Shown: piece by piece, positions 34,012-43,023 of the stretch
How positions within the stretch are numbered: position 1 is the first letter of the stretch
How the letters are laid out: each line of letters starts with the position of its first letter
DNA from: Flavobacteriaceae bacterium
GTDB lineage: Bacteria; Bacteroidota; Bacteroidia; Flavobacteriales; Flavobacteriaceae
Direction of reading: 5' to 3'
Assembly (NCBI GenBank): GCA_016764435.1
Contig: JAESRX010000090.1
Location: 20,419-77,222 of the forward strand
DNA: 56,804 nucleotides
Position numbers and translations under genes: made by a program
Notes under the pieces: model-generated
Told to the model about the DNA's origin: nothing
Databases searched by the model: none
Seen by the model: the letters and a program-made list of their open reading frames with translations, nothing else

Positions 34012-37000
34012 ATGCTCAATAAAAGCATTAAATTTTTAATTGAAAATAAATTAGTCGCTGTCTTATTATTAGCACTATTTATTGGCTGGGGAGTCTCGAC
34101 CGCTCCTTTCGATTGGGAAACAGGAAGTTTCCCTCGTAATCCCGTAGGCGTTGATGCCATTCCAGACATTGGAGAAAATCAACAAATTGTATTTACAAAA
34201 TGGGCAGGAAGATCCCCTCAAGATATAGAGGATCAGATCACCTATCCATTAACAACTTCCCTATTAGGAATCCCTGGTGTAAAAACAATTAGAAGTTCCT
34301 CTATGTTCGGCTTTTCAAGTATTTACATCATCTTCGAAGAGGATATCGAGTTTTACTGGAGTAGATCCAGAATTCTTGAAAAACTAAATTCCCTCCCAAG
34401 TAACTTATTACCAACCTCTGTAAAGCCAGCCTTAGGACCGGATGCTACAGGATTAGGACAAGTGTATTGGTACACGTTAGAAGGTAGAGACGAAAATGGT
34501 GAGGTCACCGGAGGATGGGACTTACATGAATTGAGAAGTATACAAGATTTTTATGTGAAATATGGATTATCATCCGCTTCTGGAGTTTCGGAAGTGGCCT
34601 CTATTGGTGGTTTTGTAAAGGAATATCAGATAGACATCAATCCAGATTTATTAAAGGAATATAATATTTCCTTACAGCAAGTAGTTGCTGCTGTAAAAAA
34701 CAGTAATAAAGATATCGGTGCCAAAACTACGGAAATCAACCAGGCAGAATACTTGGTTCGTGGTTTGGGATATGTAAAATCGGTGGAAGACATCGAAAAT
34801 GCCGTTGTTACGTCAAAGGACTTTACCTCAATTTTGATCCGAGATATAGCAACGGTTTCTTTAGGCCCAGCCATCCGAAGAGGATTACTGGATAAAGAAG
34901 GTGCAGAAGTTGTAGGAGGAGTTGTAGTAGCCAGATATGGTGCCAACCCCATGGAAGTGATTAACAATGTAAAGGAACAAATAGCACAAATCAGTGCCGG
35001 ACTGCCTTCTAAAGTATTAAAAGATGGTCGCGTTTCTCAATTGACAATCATCCCTTTCTATGATCGATCAGAATTGATTAATGAAACACTAGAGACCTTA
35101 GACGAAGCCTTAAGTTTAGAGATTTTAATTACCATACTAGTAATTATAGTCATGGTGTTTAATTTACGAGCCTCCGTATTAATCTCTGGATTATTACCAA
35201 TAGCCGTATTGATGGTATTTATTGCCATGAAAATATTTAATGTTGATGCTAATATTGTGGCCCTTTCAGGGATTGCGATTGCCATTGGAACCATGGTGGA
35301 TGTTGGAGTGATACTCTCCGAAAACATCATACGGCATTTAGAAGAAGATAAAAACAAGACCCCTATAAACGAACTTGTCTACGGAGCAACTACGGAAGTT
35401 TCTGGAGCTATTATTACGGCAGTAATGACAACTATTGTAAGTTTTGTTCCTGTATTTACCATGATAGGATCTGAGGGTAAGTTATTTAGACCCTTGGCAT
35501 TTACGAAAACAGCCGCCTTATCTGCGTCCTTAATCGTTGCCTTGTTCTTAATCCCTCCATTTGCTGCTTGGTTATTTGGTTGGAAACCACCGGTAAAAAA
35601 AGGAAAATTTGTCATGAGCATCTTATTAGTTGCGGCAGGTATCTTTGGAGTATACAGTGGTTATTATATCGCCACTATCCTTATTGGATTTGGAATTTCA
35701 AGTTTCTTAAAGGCAAAAGGGATCTTAACCGAAGATCGTGCTAATTATATAAACATTATCATATCGGCCTTGGCCATTGTAGGATTATTAAGTACTACAT
35801 GGAGACCTTTAGGCGTAGATCATTCTATTTTAACCAATTTAATATTTGTTTCGGTTATCTGTTTTGGAATCTTAGGCGTATTTACCTTATTTAGAAGGTC
35901 CTATGTCCGTATCTTAAATTGGGCATTGAGAAATAAGATTCTCTTTTTAAGTATGCCTATATTAATTGTCGCTTTTGGATTAAATGTTTGGAAAAATACA
36001 GGAAAGGAATTTATGCCTTCACTAAACGAAGGATCGTTCCTACTGATGCCTACTTCTATGCCTCACTCTGGAGTTGCAGAAAACTTACGTGTCCTTAAAC
36101 AATTAGACATGGCAGTCGCTACGATACCAGAAGTTAGAACCGTTGTAGGAAAATCTGGACGTATAGAAAGTGCCTTGGACCCTGCTCCATTATCTATGTA
36201 TGAGAACATCATCAATTACAAATCGGAGTACAAAATGGATGCCCATCGCAAACGTTTAAAGTTTAAAGTAAACGAAGAAGGGTTGTTTGAAACTAAAGCT
36301 GGTAAGTTTATTACGCCAGGAACCAAGGTTGAAAACAGACAATTAATTGAAGATGAAGATGGAGAATACTATAGAAACTGGCGTAAACATATTAAATCCG
36401 CCGATGATATTTGGAAGGAAATAGTAAAAGTTACCAAGTTACCTGGAGTAACTTCAGCGCCAAAATTGCAACCGATCGAAACCAGGTTGGTAATGTTGCA
36501 AACAGGAATGAGAGCTCCTATGGGAATTAAAGTAAAAGGTTCTAGTTTGGCAGAAATAGAAGCATTTGGTTTGGAATTAGAAACCATTCTTAAACAAGTT
36601 CCTGGAGTTAAGAAAGAAGCTGTATTTGCGGATAGAATTGTAGGTAAACCATACTTACTCATAGATATTGACCGAAAAAAACTAGCACGCTACGGACTCT
36701 CTGTTAGTGATGTTCAGAACATCTTAGAAGTGTCTGTAGGTGGTAAGATAATCAGTCAAACGGTAGAAGGTCGTGAACGTTACGGAATTAGAGTTAGGTA
36801 CCCTAGAGAACAACGCTCTAGTCCAGAGGATTTTGAAAAGATCTATATTCCTACTCCGAATGGAAACCCTATTCCATTGTCAGAATTAGTAACGATTAGA
36901 TACGAACAAGGTCCACAAATTATAAAAAGTGAAGACACCTTCCTTATTGGATATGTGCTTTTCGATAAGTTAGATGATGAGGCCGAGGTCACCGTTGTAG

Positions 37001-37701
37001 AACGAGCACAAGATGCGATTCAACGAACTATAGACCGAGGAGAACTCGTAGTTCCAAAAGGAATTAACTATACGTTTACAGGAACCTATGAAAATCAAAT
37101 TAGAGCTGAAAAAACCTTAGCGGTAGTAGTACCACTAGCATTAGGAATTATTTTCTTAATCCTTTATTTCCAATTTAGGTCCATAGCTACCTCTTTAATG
37201 GTGTTCTCAGGAATTACCGTCGCCTTTGCAGGTGGATTTATAATGCTTTGGTTATATGGAGAATCTTGGTTCTTGAATTTTGAGGTCTTTGGCGTCAATC
37301 TGCGGGATTTATTCCAAATGGGTACGGTTAATTTAAGTGTCGCTGTTTGGGTCGGGTTTATTGCCTTATTTGGAATTGCAACAGATGACGGTGTTGTAAT
37401 GGCCACTTATTTGACGCAAACTTTTGATAAAAACTTACCCACCACTAAGGCGGAAGTTAGAGCATCTGTAGTAGAAGCCGGTGTCAAACGTATTAGGCCT
37501 TGTTTAATGACTACTGCTACTACCATGCTGGCTTTATTGCCCGTACTAACATCCACAGGAAGAGGATCCGATATTATGATTCCAATGGCCATTCCAAGTT
37601 TTGGAGGAATGTTGGTCGCATTAATCACCCTATTTGTAGTACCTGTATTATTTAGCTGGAGTAGAGAAATAACACTAAAAAAATCGAACAATGAGAAGTA
37701 A
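34012..37701 (+). CDS. cusA: CusA/CzcA-type heavy-metal RND efflux pump, enlarged
   Basis: This inner-membrane proton antiporter moves metal ions into a tripartite channel. It has 1229 residues; typical CusA has about 1050. The N-terminal helix and DxIPDIGENQQIV start are typical, and IAIGTMVDVGVILSENI near 419-435 carries the proton-relay acidic residues. All three methionines of the E. coli CusA Cu/Ag site (573, 623, 672) are aligned: Met679 (LLMPTSMP), Met729 (PLSMYEN) and Met828 (VMLQTGM). The first two keep the 50-residue spacing. About 50 extra residues lie between Met729 and Met828. About 100 extra hydrophobic residues (525-640) lie between the sixth and seventh helices. Its stop overlaps the TolC start by 11 bases. 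Confidence 0.93.
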   Translation: MLNKSIKFLIENKLVAVLLLALFIGWGVSTAPFDWETGSFPRNPVGVDAIPDIGENQQIVFTKWAGRSPQDIEDQITYPLTTSLLGIPGVKTIRSSSMFGFSSIYIIFEEDIEFYWSRSRILEKLNSLPSNLLPTSVKPALGPDATGLGQVYWYTLEGRDENGEVTGGWDLHELRSIQDFYVKYGLSSASGVSEVASIGGFVKEYQIDINPDLLKEYNISLQQVVAAVKNSNKDIGAKTTEINQAEYLVRGLGYVKSVEDIENAVVTSKDFTSILIRDIATVSLGPAIRRGLLDKEGAEVVGGVVVARYGANPMEVINNVKEQIAQISAGLPSKVLKDGRVSQLTIIPFYDRSELINETLETLDEALSLEILITILVIIVMVFNLRASVLISGLLPIAVLMVFIAMKIFNVDANIVALSGIAIAIGTMVDVGVILSENIIRHLEEDKNKTPINELVYGATTEVSGAIITAVMTTIVSFVPVFTMIGSEGKLFRPLAFTKTAALSASLIVALFLIPPFAAWLFGWKPPVKKGKFVMSILLVAAGIFGVYSGYYIATILIGFGISSFLKAKGILTEDRANYINIIISALAIVGLLSTTWRPLGVDHSILTNLIFVSVICFGILGVFTLFRRSYVRILNWALRNKILFLSMPILIVAFGLNVWKNTGKEFMPSLNEGSFLLMPTSMPHSGVAENLRVLKQLDMAVATIPEVRTVVGKSGRIESALDPAPLSMYENIINYKSEYKMDAHRKRLKFKVNEEGLFETKAGKFITPGTKVENRQLIEDEDGEYYRNWRKHIKSADDIWKEIVKVTKLPGVTSAPKLQPIETRLVMLQTGMRAPMGIKVKGSSLAEIEAFGLELETILKQVPGVKKEAVFADRIVGKPYLLIDIDRKKLARYGLSVSDVQNILEVSVGGKIISQTVEGRERYGIRVRYPREQRSSPEDFEKIYIPTPNGNPIPLSELVTIRYEQGPQIIKSEDTFLIGYVLFDKLDDEAEVTVVERAQDAIQRTIDRGELVVPKGINYTFTGTYENQIRAEKTLAVVVPLALGIIFLILYFQFRSIATSLMVFSGITVAFAGGFIMLWLYGESWFLNFEVFGVNLRDLFQMGTVNLSVAVWVGFIALFGIATDDGVVMATYLTQTFDKNLPTTKAEVRASVVEAGVKRIRPCLMTTATTMLALLPVLTSTGRGSDIMIPMAIPSFGGMLVALITLFVVPVLFSWSREITLKKSNNEK

Positions 37702-38911
37702 TATCATTTACATCCTTATCTTTTTAATCTCGTTAGGTGCCAATGCACAAAACTTGAACGATTATTTAAGTGAAGCCGCCGCAAACAATCCAGAATTAAA
37801 AGGCTTTCAATATAAATATGAAAGCGCCCTGGAAAAAGTAACAGAAGTTGGAAGTGTCCCTAACACTTCCATCGGAATCGGATATTTTGTACAAACGCCA
37901 GAGACCCGTGTAGGGTCCCAGCGCGCCAAATTATCCATAGCACAAAAACTGCCATGGTTTGGTACTTTGGAAGCGAAAAAGGAAAGTGCTACTTTTAAAG
38001 CAGCAGCACAATCTAATATGTTTGATTTTATAAAACGAAAACTGTTTTTAGAGGTGAAAACCATCTATTTTGAACTGTTTGAGTTAAAAGCAACCAAAGC
38101 CATACTCAATGAAAACATCGAAATCATGAAAACTTTCGAAGAACTAGCATTGATAGAACTGGAGAACAGCCGGTCTACCATGGTTGATGTGTTAAAAATC
38201 AGAATGGAGAAAAACGAACTCTTCAGTACCCTTCATAAAGTAGAAGAAAACACCATTGCTAAGACCACAGCCTTTAATTTATTATTGAACCGTGCGGAAA
38301 ACACGGAAGTAAACATCATTGAAAACATCGTCTTAGAAGACACTATGATTTTTAATAAAGCATCGATTACGGACAATCCAAAAGTGTTGCAATTAAACAA
38401 TCTAGAAAACGCTTTAGAAAAAGCGGTACTCGCTGTTAAAAAGGAAGGCTTACCTATGATTGGATTAAAGTTGGACTATGTCGTAGTAGACAAGAGAGAG
38501 ATGACAAATTTAATAGATAATGGGAAGGATATTATCATGCCTATGGTGACGGTTTCTATCCCTCTATTTTCTAAAAAATACAGTTCAAAACAAAAGCAAT
38601 TACGCTTGGATCAAAAAGCAATAGCAACCAATAAATCCAATACTATAAACCAACTAAACACTATTTTTAGTAAGGCTAGTAGAGGAATTTCTAATTCTAA
38701 AATTGCTATTAAAACACAAATAGAGAATATTTCGGAGGCCGATCGTGCGAAAGAAGTATTATTTGCAGCGTATGAAACCTCAAAAATAGATTTTGAGCAA
38801 TTATTAGAGATTCAACAATTAAAATTAAAGTTCCAATTGAAAAAAGTAGTGGCTGAAAAAGCATATTCGATTCAGAAATCAACCTTGGAATTTTTAACAA
38901 AAAACAATTAA
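37691..38911 (+). CDS. TolC-family outer-membrane efflux protein
   Basis: The 406-residue protein has a Sec signal (MRSNIIYILIFLISLGANAQ) and two long alpha-helical hairpin regions rich in Leu, Glu, Lys and Ala (about 40-180 and 250-400), as in CusC/TolC channels. GYFVQTPETRVGSQRAKLSIAQKLPWFGT near 62-90 matches the family's first barrel strand and following helix. It would be the exit duct for the pump encoded just upstream, whose gene it overlaps. It is a little shorter than classical TolC proteins, as is common for Bacteroidota members in metal operons. Confidence 0.9.
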   Translation: MRSNIIYILIFLISLGANAQNLNDYLSEAAANNPELKGFQYKYESALEKVTEVGSVPNTSIGIGYFVQTPETRVGSQRAKLSIAQKLPWFGTLEAKKESATFKAAAQSNMFDFIKRKLFLEVKTIYFELFELKATKAILNENIEIMKTFEELALIELENSRSTMVDVLKIRMEKNELFSTLHKVEENTIAKTTAFNLLLNRAENTEVNIIENIVLEDTMIFNKASITDNPKVLQLNNLENALEKAVLAVKKEGLPMIGLKLDYVVVDKREMTNLIDNGKDIIMPMVTVSIPLFSKKYSSKQKQLRLDQKAIATNKSNTINQLNTIFSKASRGISNSKIAIKTQIENISEADRAKEVLFAAYETSKIDFEQLLEIQQLKLKFQLKKVVAEKAYSIQKSTLEFLTKNN

Positions 38912-38913
38912 TT

Positions 38914-39147
38914 ATGAATAGCACTTATAAAATTAAAGGAATGCATAGTGTAGGTTGCACAAAGCTTATTTTAAAGACCCTAAGTGCGATCCCTGGAGTC
39001 ACAAATGTACAGGTAAATGAGGACGCTAAAGAAATAAACATCCACATGAACAGCATCATACGACTTGAGACCTTTCAGCAGGCATTGAAAAAACAAAATG
39101 ACACCTATTGTATCCTGCATCCTCAAGTTTACAAAAACGATTATTAG
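38914..39147 (+). CDS. HMA-like small protein lacking the first metal cysteine
   Basis: The 77-residue protein keeps the HMA beta-alpha-beta pattern: STYKIKGMH, then ILKTLSAIPGVTNVQVNEDAKEINIHM and a final helix. The metal loop GMHCxxC is changed to GMHSVGC (Ser12, Cys15), so only one of two copper ligands remains. There is no signal peptide, so it is cytoplasmic. It begins two bases after the TolC stop codon and is inside the operon. It may have lost metal transfer or use Cys15 with His11; this is unresolved. Confidence 0.8.
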   Translation: MNSTYKIKGMHSVGCTKLILKTLSAIPGVTNVQVNEDAKEINIHMNSIIRLETFQQALKKQNDTYCILHPQVYKNDY

Positions 39148-39172
39148 TCAACAACTTAAATAATACTAAAAA

Positions 39173-40924
39173 ATGAAAAAATATATTATATACATAGGAA
39201 TATTGATAGCAGGGCTATTGATTGGCCGTTTTGCATTAGGCGGTAATTCCACGGATAGCCATGCAACACATAGCGAAACTGGAGCAACAGCCGCAGACAC
39301 CACGTGGACCTGTTCTATGCATCCTCAAATTATGGCACCAGAAGCAGGAGATTGCCCGATCTGTGGGATGGATTTAATCCCCGCAGAAGTAGGTGCAGAA
39401 GGATTGGATGTCAATGAATTTAAATTAAGTAAAAACGCCCTAGCATTGGCCAATATTCAAACCTCAATTATTGGTATTCAAACAGAAAATGTAGGAGGCT
39501 TAACACTGTCTGGAAAAATTGTTGAAAACGAAAAAAACAATGCATTACAAACTACCCATTTTGGAGGTAGAATTGAAAAATTATACATAGAAACTACCGG
39601 AGAGAAAGTGAGAAGTGGTCAAAAATTAGCCTTGATATACTCTCCAGAATTAGTCACCACACAAAAAGAGTTTTTAACCGCTATTAAAAGCAAGGACAAG
39701 GATATGACCTTGTACAATGCCGTAAAAAACAAATTGAAACTTTGGAAATTATCAGAGACCCAAATTAACAGCATCGAAAGTTCCAATCAAATCATTACAA
39801 ATTTCCCTGTTTATGCAAGTGTATCCGGAATTGTAAGCAAAAAAATGGTAGACGAGGGAGCCTATGTAAAAAAAGGTCAAGGCTTGTTTAATATTTCAAA
39901 TTTAAGCACCGTATGGGCAGATTTTGATGCCTATGAAAAACAATTGTCATCTATAAAAGTAGGCGATAAAATTAGCATTACTACCAATGCAAATCCAAAT
40001 AAGGTACTAGAAGCTAGGATCACATTTATAGATCCTATTTTAAATAGCAAAACAAGAACAGTCGTAGTTAGAACTGTCCTAAATAATAGAAAAGGAGCAT
40101 TAAAACCAGGTATGTTTGTCGCAGGAACTTTAAGTAATAACAATGCGAAAAACCAGAAAAACACTCCCTTATTGGTTCCTAAAACAGCAGTCATGTGGAC
40201 TGGAAAACGCTCTTTAGTATACATTAAAAAGTCGGCAGATGAACCAATTTTCGAAATGAGAGAAGTTGTACTTGGAAATTCTTTCGGTGATCTCTATGAA
40301 ATTATTGAAGGCTTGGCAATACATGATGAAATAGTAACCAATGGAACATTTACGGTAGATGCCGCAGCACAATTGCAAAGTAAAAGAAGTATGATGAGTG
40401 CTGCTGCCATAGATGCTGCTAAATTAAAAGAAGCCGCACTAAACAAAGCTCCAGAAGACGTAGAACGTTTAGAAGTTTCGGAAAAATTCCAAGGCCAATT
40501 GGCAATAGTTTACACTAATTATATAGCCATTAAAGACGCCTTAGTATCGGATGACCCTACCCAGGCCGCTGTAAAAGCAAAGACCTTTACTACTTCGCTA
40601 AACGACGTAGATATGAAGTTACTTAGTTCTAACGAATCTCACATGTTATGGATGCCTCTTTTAGACAAACTAAAAATGGCAGCAACTCGTATTTCTAATG
40701 CGTCCGATATTACGGAACAACGTAGCCAATTTATCAGCTTATCTAATAATATGATTCGTGCAGTACAAGGATTTGGAGTTCAAAAAACGGTGTACAAACA
40801 ACACTGTCCTATGGCAAACAGTGACAATGGTGCATTTTGGTTAAGCAACCAAGAGCAAGTGGAAAATCCATATTTTGGAGACATGATGCTTAAATGTGGA
40901 AGCGTAGAACAAACTATAAATTAA
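39173..40924 (+). CDS. cusB: CusB-type RND periplasmic adaptor with metal-binding domains
   Basis: The 583-residue adaptor links pump and channel. A membrane anchor (about 4-22) is followed by a His-rich linker and a heavy-metal-binding domain, WTCSMHPQIM ... CPICGMDLIP at 45-70. The lipoyl/beta-barrel adaptor core follows (about 100-400, with GVKPGMFV-like LKPGMFVAGTL near 305). The C-terminal third (about 440-583) is a DUF3347-like four-helix domain. It ends in KQHCPMANSDNGAFWLS and NPYFGDMMLKCG, which carry further Cys, Met and His. It lies 25 bases after the HMA-like gene. Two metal-binding modules on one adaptor fit a Cu/Ag route. Confidence 0.92.
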   Translation: MKKYIIYIGILIAGLLIGRFALGGNSTDSHATHSETGATAADTTWTCSMHPQIMAPEAGDCPICGMDLIPAEVGAEGLDVNEFKLSKNALALANIQTSIIGIQTENVGGLTLSGKIVENEKNNALQTTHFGGRIEKLYIETTGEKVRSGQKLALIYSPELVTTQKEFLTAIKSKDKDMTLYNAVKNKLKLWKLSETQINSIESSNQIITNFPVYASVSGIVSKKMVDEGAYVKKGQGLFNISNLSTVWADFDAYEKQLSSIKVGDKISITTNANPNKVLEARITFIDPILNSKTRTVVVRTVLNNRKGALKPGMFVAGTLSNNNAKNQKNTPLLVPKTAVMWTGKRSLVYIKKSADEPIFEMREVVLGNSFGDLYEIIEGLAIHDEIVTNGTFTVDAAAQLQSKRSMMSAAAIDAAKLKEAALNKAPEDVERLEVSEKFQGQLAIVYTNYIAIKDALVSDDPTQAAVKAKTFTTSLNDVDMKLLSSNESHMLWMPLLDKLKMAATRISNASDITEQRSQFISLSNNMIRAVQGFGVQKTVYKQHCPMANSDNGAFWLSNQEQVENPYFGDMMLKCGSVEQTIN

Positions 40925-40928
40925 GTAT

Positions 40929-41321
40929 ATGAAAAAAACAATCTTAAGTATGTTGTTTATAATAGCAATAGGAATTTCTACTACCTATGCACAACATAAC
41001 CATAAAGTAACAGAAGTGACTTTTGGAGTTCGTGGAAACTGTACGACCTGTCAATCGATTATAGAAAGGGCCGCTAAGTCTGTAAACGGAGTCATGCATG
41101 CCCACTGGAATAAAGCATCAAAAATGATGAACGTTTCCTTTGACCCTGCAAGAACATCCTCCTTGAAAATCCAGCAAGTAATTTCTAGTTCAGGCTATTC
41201 AACAGAAAAAATACCTGAAAGTGCCTATGCCTACTACAACCTAAATGCTTGTTGTCAATACGATACAAAAATGAAGGTAGGCGCACAATATATAGAAGAG
41301 AATAAGAAAACAACCCATTAA
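40929..41321 (+). CDS. Secreted HMA protein with C-terminal Cys-Cys motif, copy 1
   Basis: The 130-residue protein has a Sec signal ending YAQ at about 20-22, an HN-H patch, then a heavy-metal-associated domain with FGVRGNCTTC (Cys38, Cys41) and the usual beta-alpha-beta-beta-alpha pattern up to about residue 95. After the domain comes a second metal-like site, NACCQYDTKM. It starts 4 bases after cusB. As an exported HMA protein it could pass copper to the adaptor, a role played by CusF in E. coli with a different fold. That role is inferred from context. Confidence 0.88.
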   Translation: MKKTILSMLFIIAIGISTTYAQHNHKVTEVTFGVRGNCTTCQSIIERAAKSVNGVMHAHWNKASKMMNVSFDPARTSSLKIQQVISSSGYSTEKIPESAYAYYNLNACCQYDTKMKVGAQYIEENKKTTH

Positions 41322-41347
41322 TAAATAACAATTAAATAAACAAGAAC

Positions 41348-41743
41348 ATGAAAAAAGTAATTTTAGCCCTAGTAATTTTTGCAACAGTAGGAATCACCTC
41401 TGTAATGGCACAAGAAAAAGTAACAATGGCAACATTTGGAGTCCGTGGTAACTGTGGTATGTGTAAAGGAAAAATAGAAAAAGCAGCCAATGCCGTAGAA
41501 GGTGTAACCAACGCCGTTTGGGATAAAAACGCAAAAAAGATGGACGTATCTTTCGATGCTAAAAAAACCAATGTAATGGCCATTCAAAAAGCAGTAGCAG
41601 CCTCTGGATATGACACTGAAAAAATGACTGCTCCAGAAAAAGCGTATGATGGTTTACACGGATGTTGTAAATATGATAAAGACCAAAAAATGACCACTTC
41701 TACAAAAAAGATGGAAGATGCTCACAAAGGACATAATCACTAA
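41348..41743 (+). CDS. Secreted HMA protein with C-terminal Cys-Cys motif, copy 2
   Basis: A 131-residue paralogue of the gene just upstream. It has a Sec signal (VMAQ), FGVRGNCGMCKGKIEKAANAVEGV with Cys36 and Cys39, a following HMA fold, and HGCCKYDKDQKM near 99-110 that lines up with NACCQYDTKM in copy 1. It ends in His/Lys-rich KGHNH. The gene follows copy 1 by 26 bases and is the last of the operon; a terminator follows. The two copies are clearly related but well diverged, so the duplication is not recent. Confidence 0.88.
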   Translation: MKKVILALVIFATVGITSVMAQEKVTMATFGVRGNCGMCKGKIEKAANAVEGVTNAVWDKNAKKMDVSFDAKKTNVMAIQKAVAASGYDTEKMTAPEKAYDGLHGCCKYDKDQKMTTSTKKMEDAHKGHNH

Positions 41744-41770
41744 ATTTTAGCTATTTCCCTAAAATAGTAG

Positions 41771-41815
41771 GGAGCCATTAAAATGATTCATTCATTTTTA
41801 AATGGCTCCTTTTTT
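41771..41815 (+). terminator. Terminator of the cus operon
   Basis: GGAGCCATT pairs with AATGGCTCC and the stem extends through A/T pairs. The loop is about ten bases and a T run follows. It ends the run of genes from 34012. Confidence 0.85.
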
Positions 41816-41835
41816 ACACAAAAAAGAATCTTAAT

Positions 41836-42381
41836 ATGAAAAACATTCAATTGAAATTTTCCGCAGTACTAATGCTTGCTTTCTTGAGCCTTCTAAGTAT
41901 TTCATGTAACAACGATACAGAAAATTCAGCCCCTACAGTAACTGGAGTTTATAAGGGTACGATTGTGAACCAAGCCGCTAATAAAAGCAGCACTATTCCA
42001 CCTGAAGCTACTGCCACCGTGCGCATGCATGGAGAACAAATAGAAGTGACTTTTACAAAAGGTGATTTTCACCATACGCTATTATTAGATATTTTTGAAG
42101 ATGGCGATTTTGTGAGACCCTGCTTAACAGGGAGTGATTTTGAAAATACATACAACCACCTATCCTCTGGATACGATTTTATGAACGGAATGATGACCGA
42201 TGCCATGAAAGAATTGATGATAGATATGATGGGAAGTGATTGGTCAAAACATTTAAAAATAGACCATACAGATACAGATGACCATTATGGTTTTTTTAAT
42301 ACGAGCAATGATCAGTTTGAGTATTCATTTATGGTTGATCAAATGGAATTTCATTTTAACGGAAGTAAGAAGAGCAATTAA
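41836..42381 (+). CDS. Met/His-rich lipoprotein of the metal island
   Basis: The 181-residue protein has a lipoprotein signal with lipobox SISC (Cys24). A beta-rich part (about 35-90) is followed by a segment with many methionines and histidines: YDFMNGMMTDAMKELMIDMMGSD at about 115-137 and KIDHTDTDDHYGFF after it. Such clusters often bind Cu(I), but no named family is recognised. It starts 20 bases past the operon terminator on the same strand, so it may have its own promoter or get read-through. Confidence 0.72.
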   Translation: MKNIQLKFSAVLMLAFLSLLSISCNNDTENSAPTVTGVYKGTIVNQAANKSSTIPPEATATVRMHGEQIEVTFTKGDFHHTLLLDIFEDGDFVRPCLTGSDFENTYNHLSSGYDFMNGMMTDAMKELMIDMMGSDWSKHLKIDHTDTDDHYGFFNTSNDQFEYSFMVDQMEFHFNGSKKSN

Positions 42382-42401
42382 AACAAATACCATTACTTTA
42401 T

Positions 42402-42492
42402 AGCTGTAGTACTCAAAAAAAAACCAGGAACACCTCTATCATTATTCTCATTGTTATAGAAGTATTCGTTTTTCATTGACAATACTACAGCT
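42402..42492. repeat. 10-bp perfect inverted repeat spanning 91 bases
   Basis: AGCTGTAGTA at 42402-42411 is matched by TACTACAGCT at 42483-42492. The 71 bases between are AT-rich. No T run follows either arm. It lies between the lipoprotein and the second HYC_CC_PP gene. Confidence 0.4.
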
Positions 42493-42551
42493 TACTAGTG
42501 ATTACATTAAGATTAAATCAATGATTTTCAGTTTTTCGCTGACATTTATCA

Positions 42552-42582
42552 TTGTTAAGTACTGAAATATTCAATACCTTTG
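42552..42582 (+). promoter_or_regulatory. Promoter of second HYC_CC_PP gene
   Basis: TTG at 42552-42554, 20 bases, TACCTTTG at 42575-42582. The -7 box covers the TTG at 42580 that opens the frame, so translation must start downstream. Confidence 0.65.
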
Positions 42583-42600
42583 AACATATATTTAAAGCAA

Positions 42601-43023
42601 TTGAACACACATTTCTACAAAATATCATCTTTTTCTCTAGCACTGCTCGTGTTAATATCATCCTCGTTTGTGGTGATAGATGAGCATTATTGCTGTGGGA
42701 AATTAGATAATTTTTCTTTTTTCGGCAAGGCCGATGTGTGCGCCATGGACGTATTATCCTGTAAAGAAGAAAATAAAGAAGGTACGACAATAAAAATGGC
42801 CAATTGTTGTGTAAGTAGACAAGACGTTAAATCTGGTGCTATTTTTGAAAAAACAGTCACCAACGATTTTATTGCATTATCAGCAGTTATAATTCCCCCA
42901 CTTTTTTCAGTAATTCCTGAAGCTTTTGAAAATTTCATTTATAAGACAAGTTATTTTCACAAGTATTCGCCCCCACTCATAAGCCAAGACATAGGCGTAT
43001 TATTTCAGTGTTTCATCCTCTGA
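42601..43023 (+). CDS. HYC_CC_PP family secreted protein, copy 2
   Basis: The frame is open from TTG 42580, but that codon is part of a good -7 box. TTG 42601 is the likely start, giving 140 residues beginning MNTHFYKISSFSLALLVL. The family marks are EHYCCG near 27-32, DVCAMDVLSC near 45-54, MANCCVS near 66-72 and SPP near 128. It is a paralogue of 33362-33781. The two copies bracket the efflux operon. Envelope location and Cu/Ag binding are inferred from residue content and context. The TTG start is less certain than the gene itself. Confidence 0.75.
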   Translation: MNTHFYKISSFSLALLVLISSSFVVIDEHYCCGKLDNFSFFGKADVCAMDVLSCKEENKEGTTIKMANCCVSRQDVKSGAIFEKTVTNDFIALSAVIIPPLFSVIPEAFENFIYKTSYFHKYSPPLISQDIGVLFQCFIL

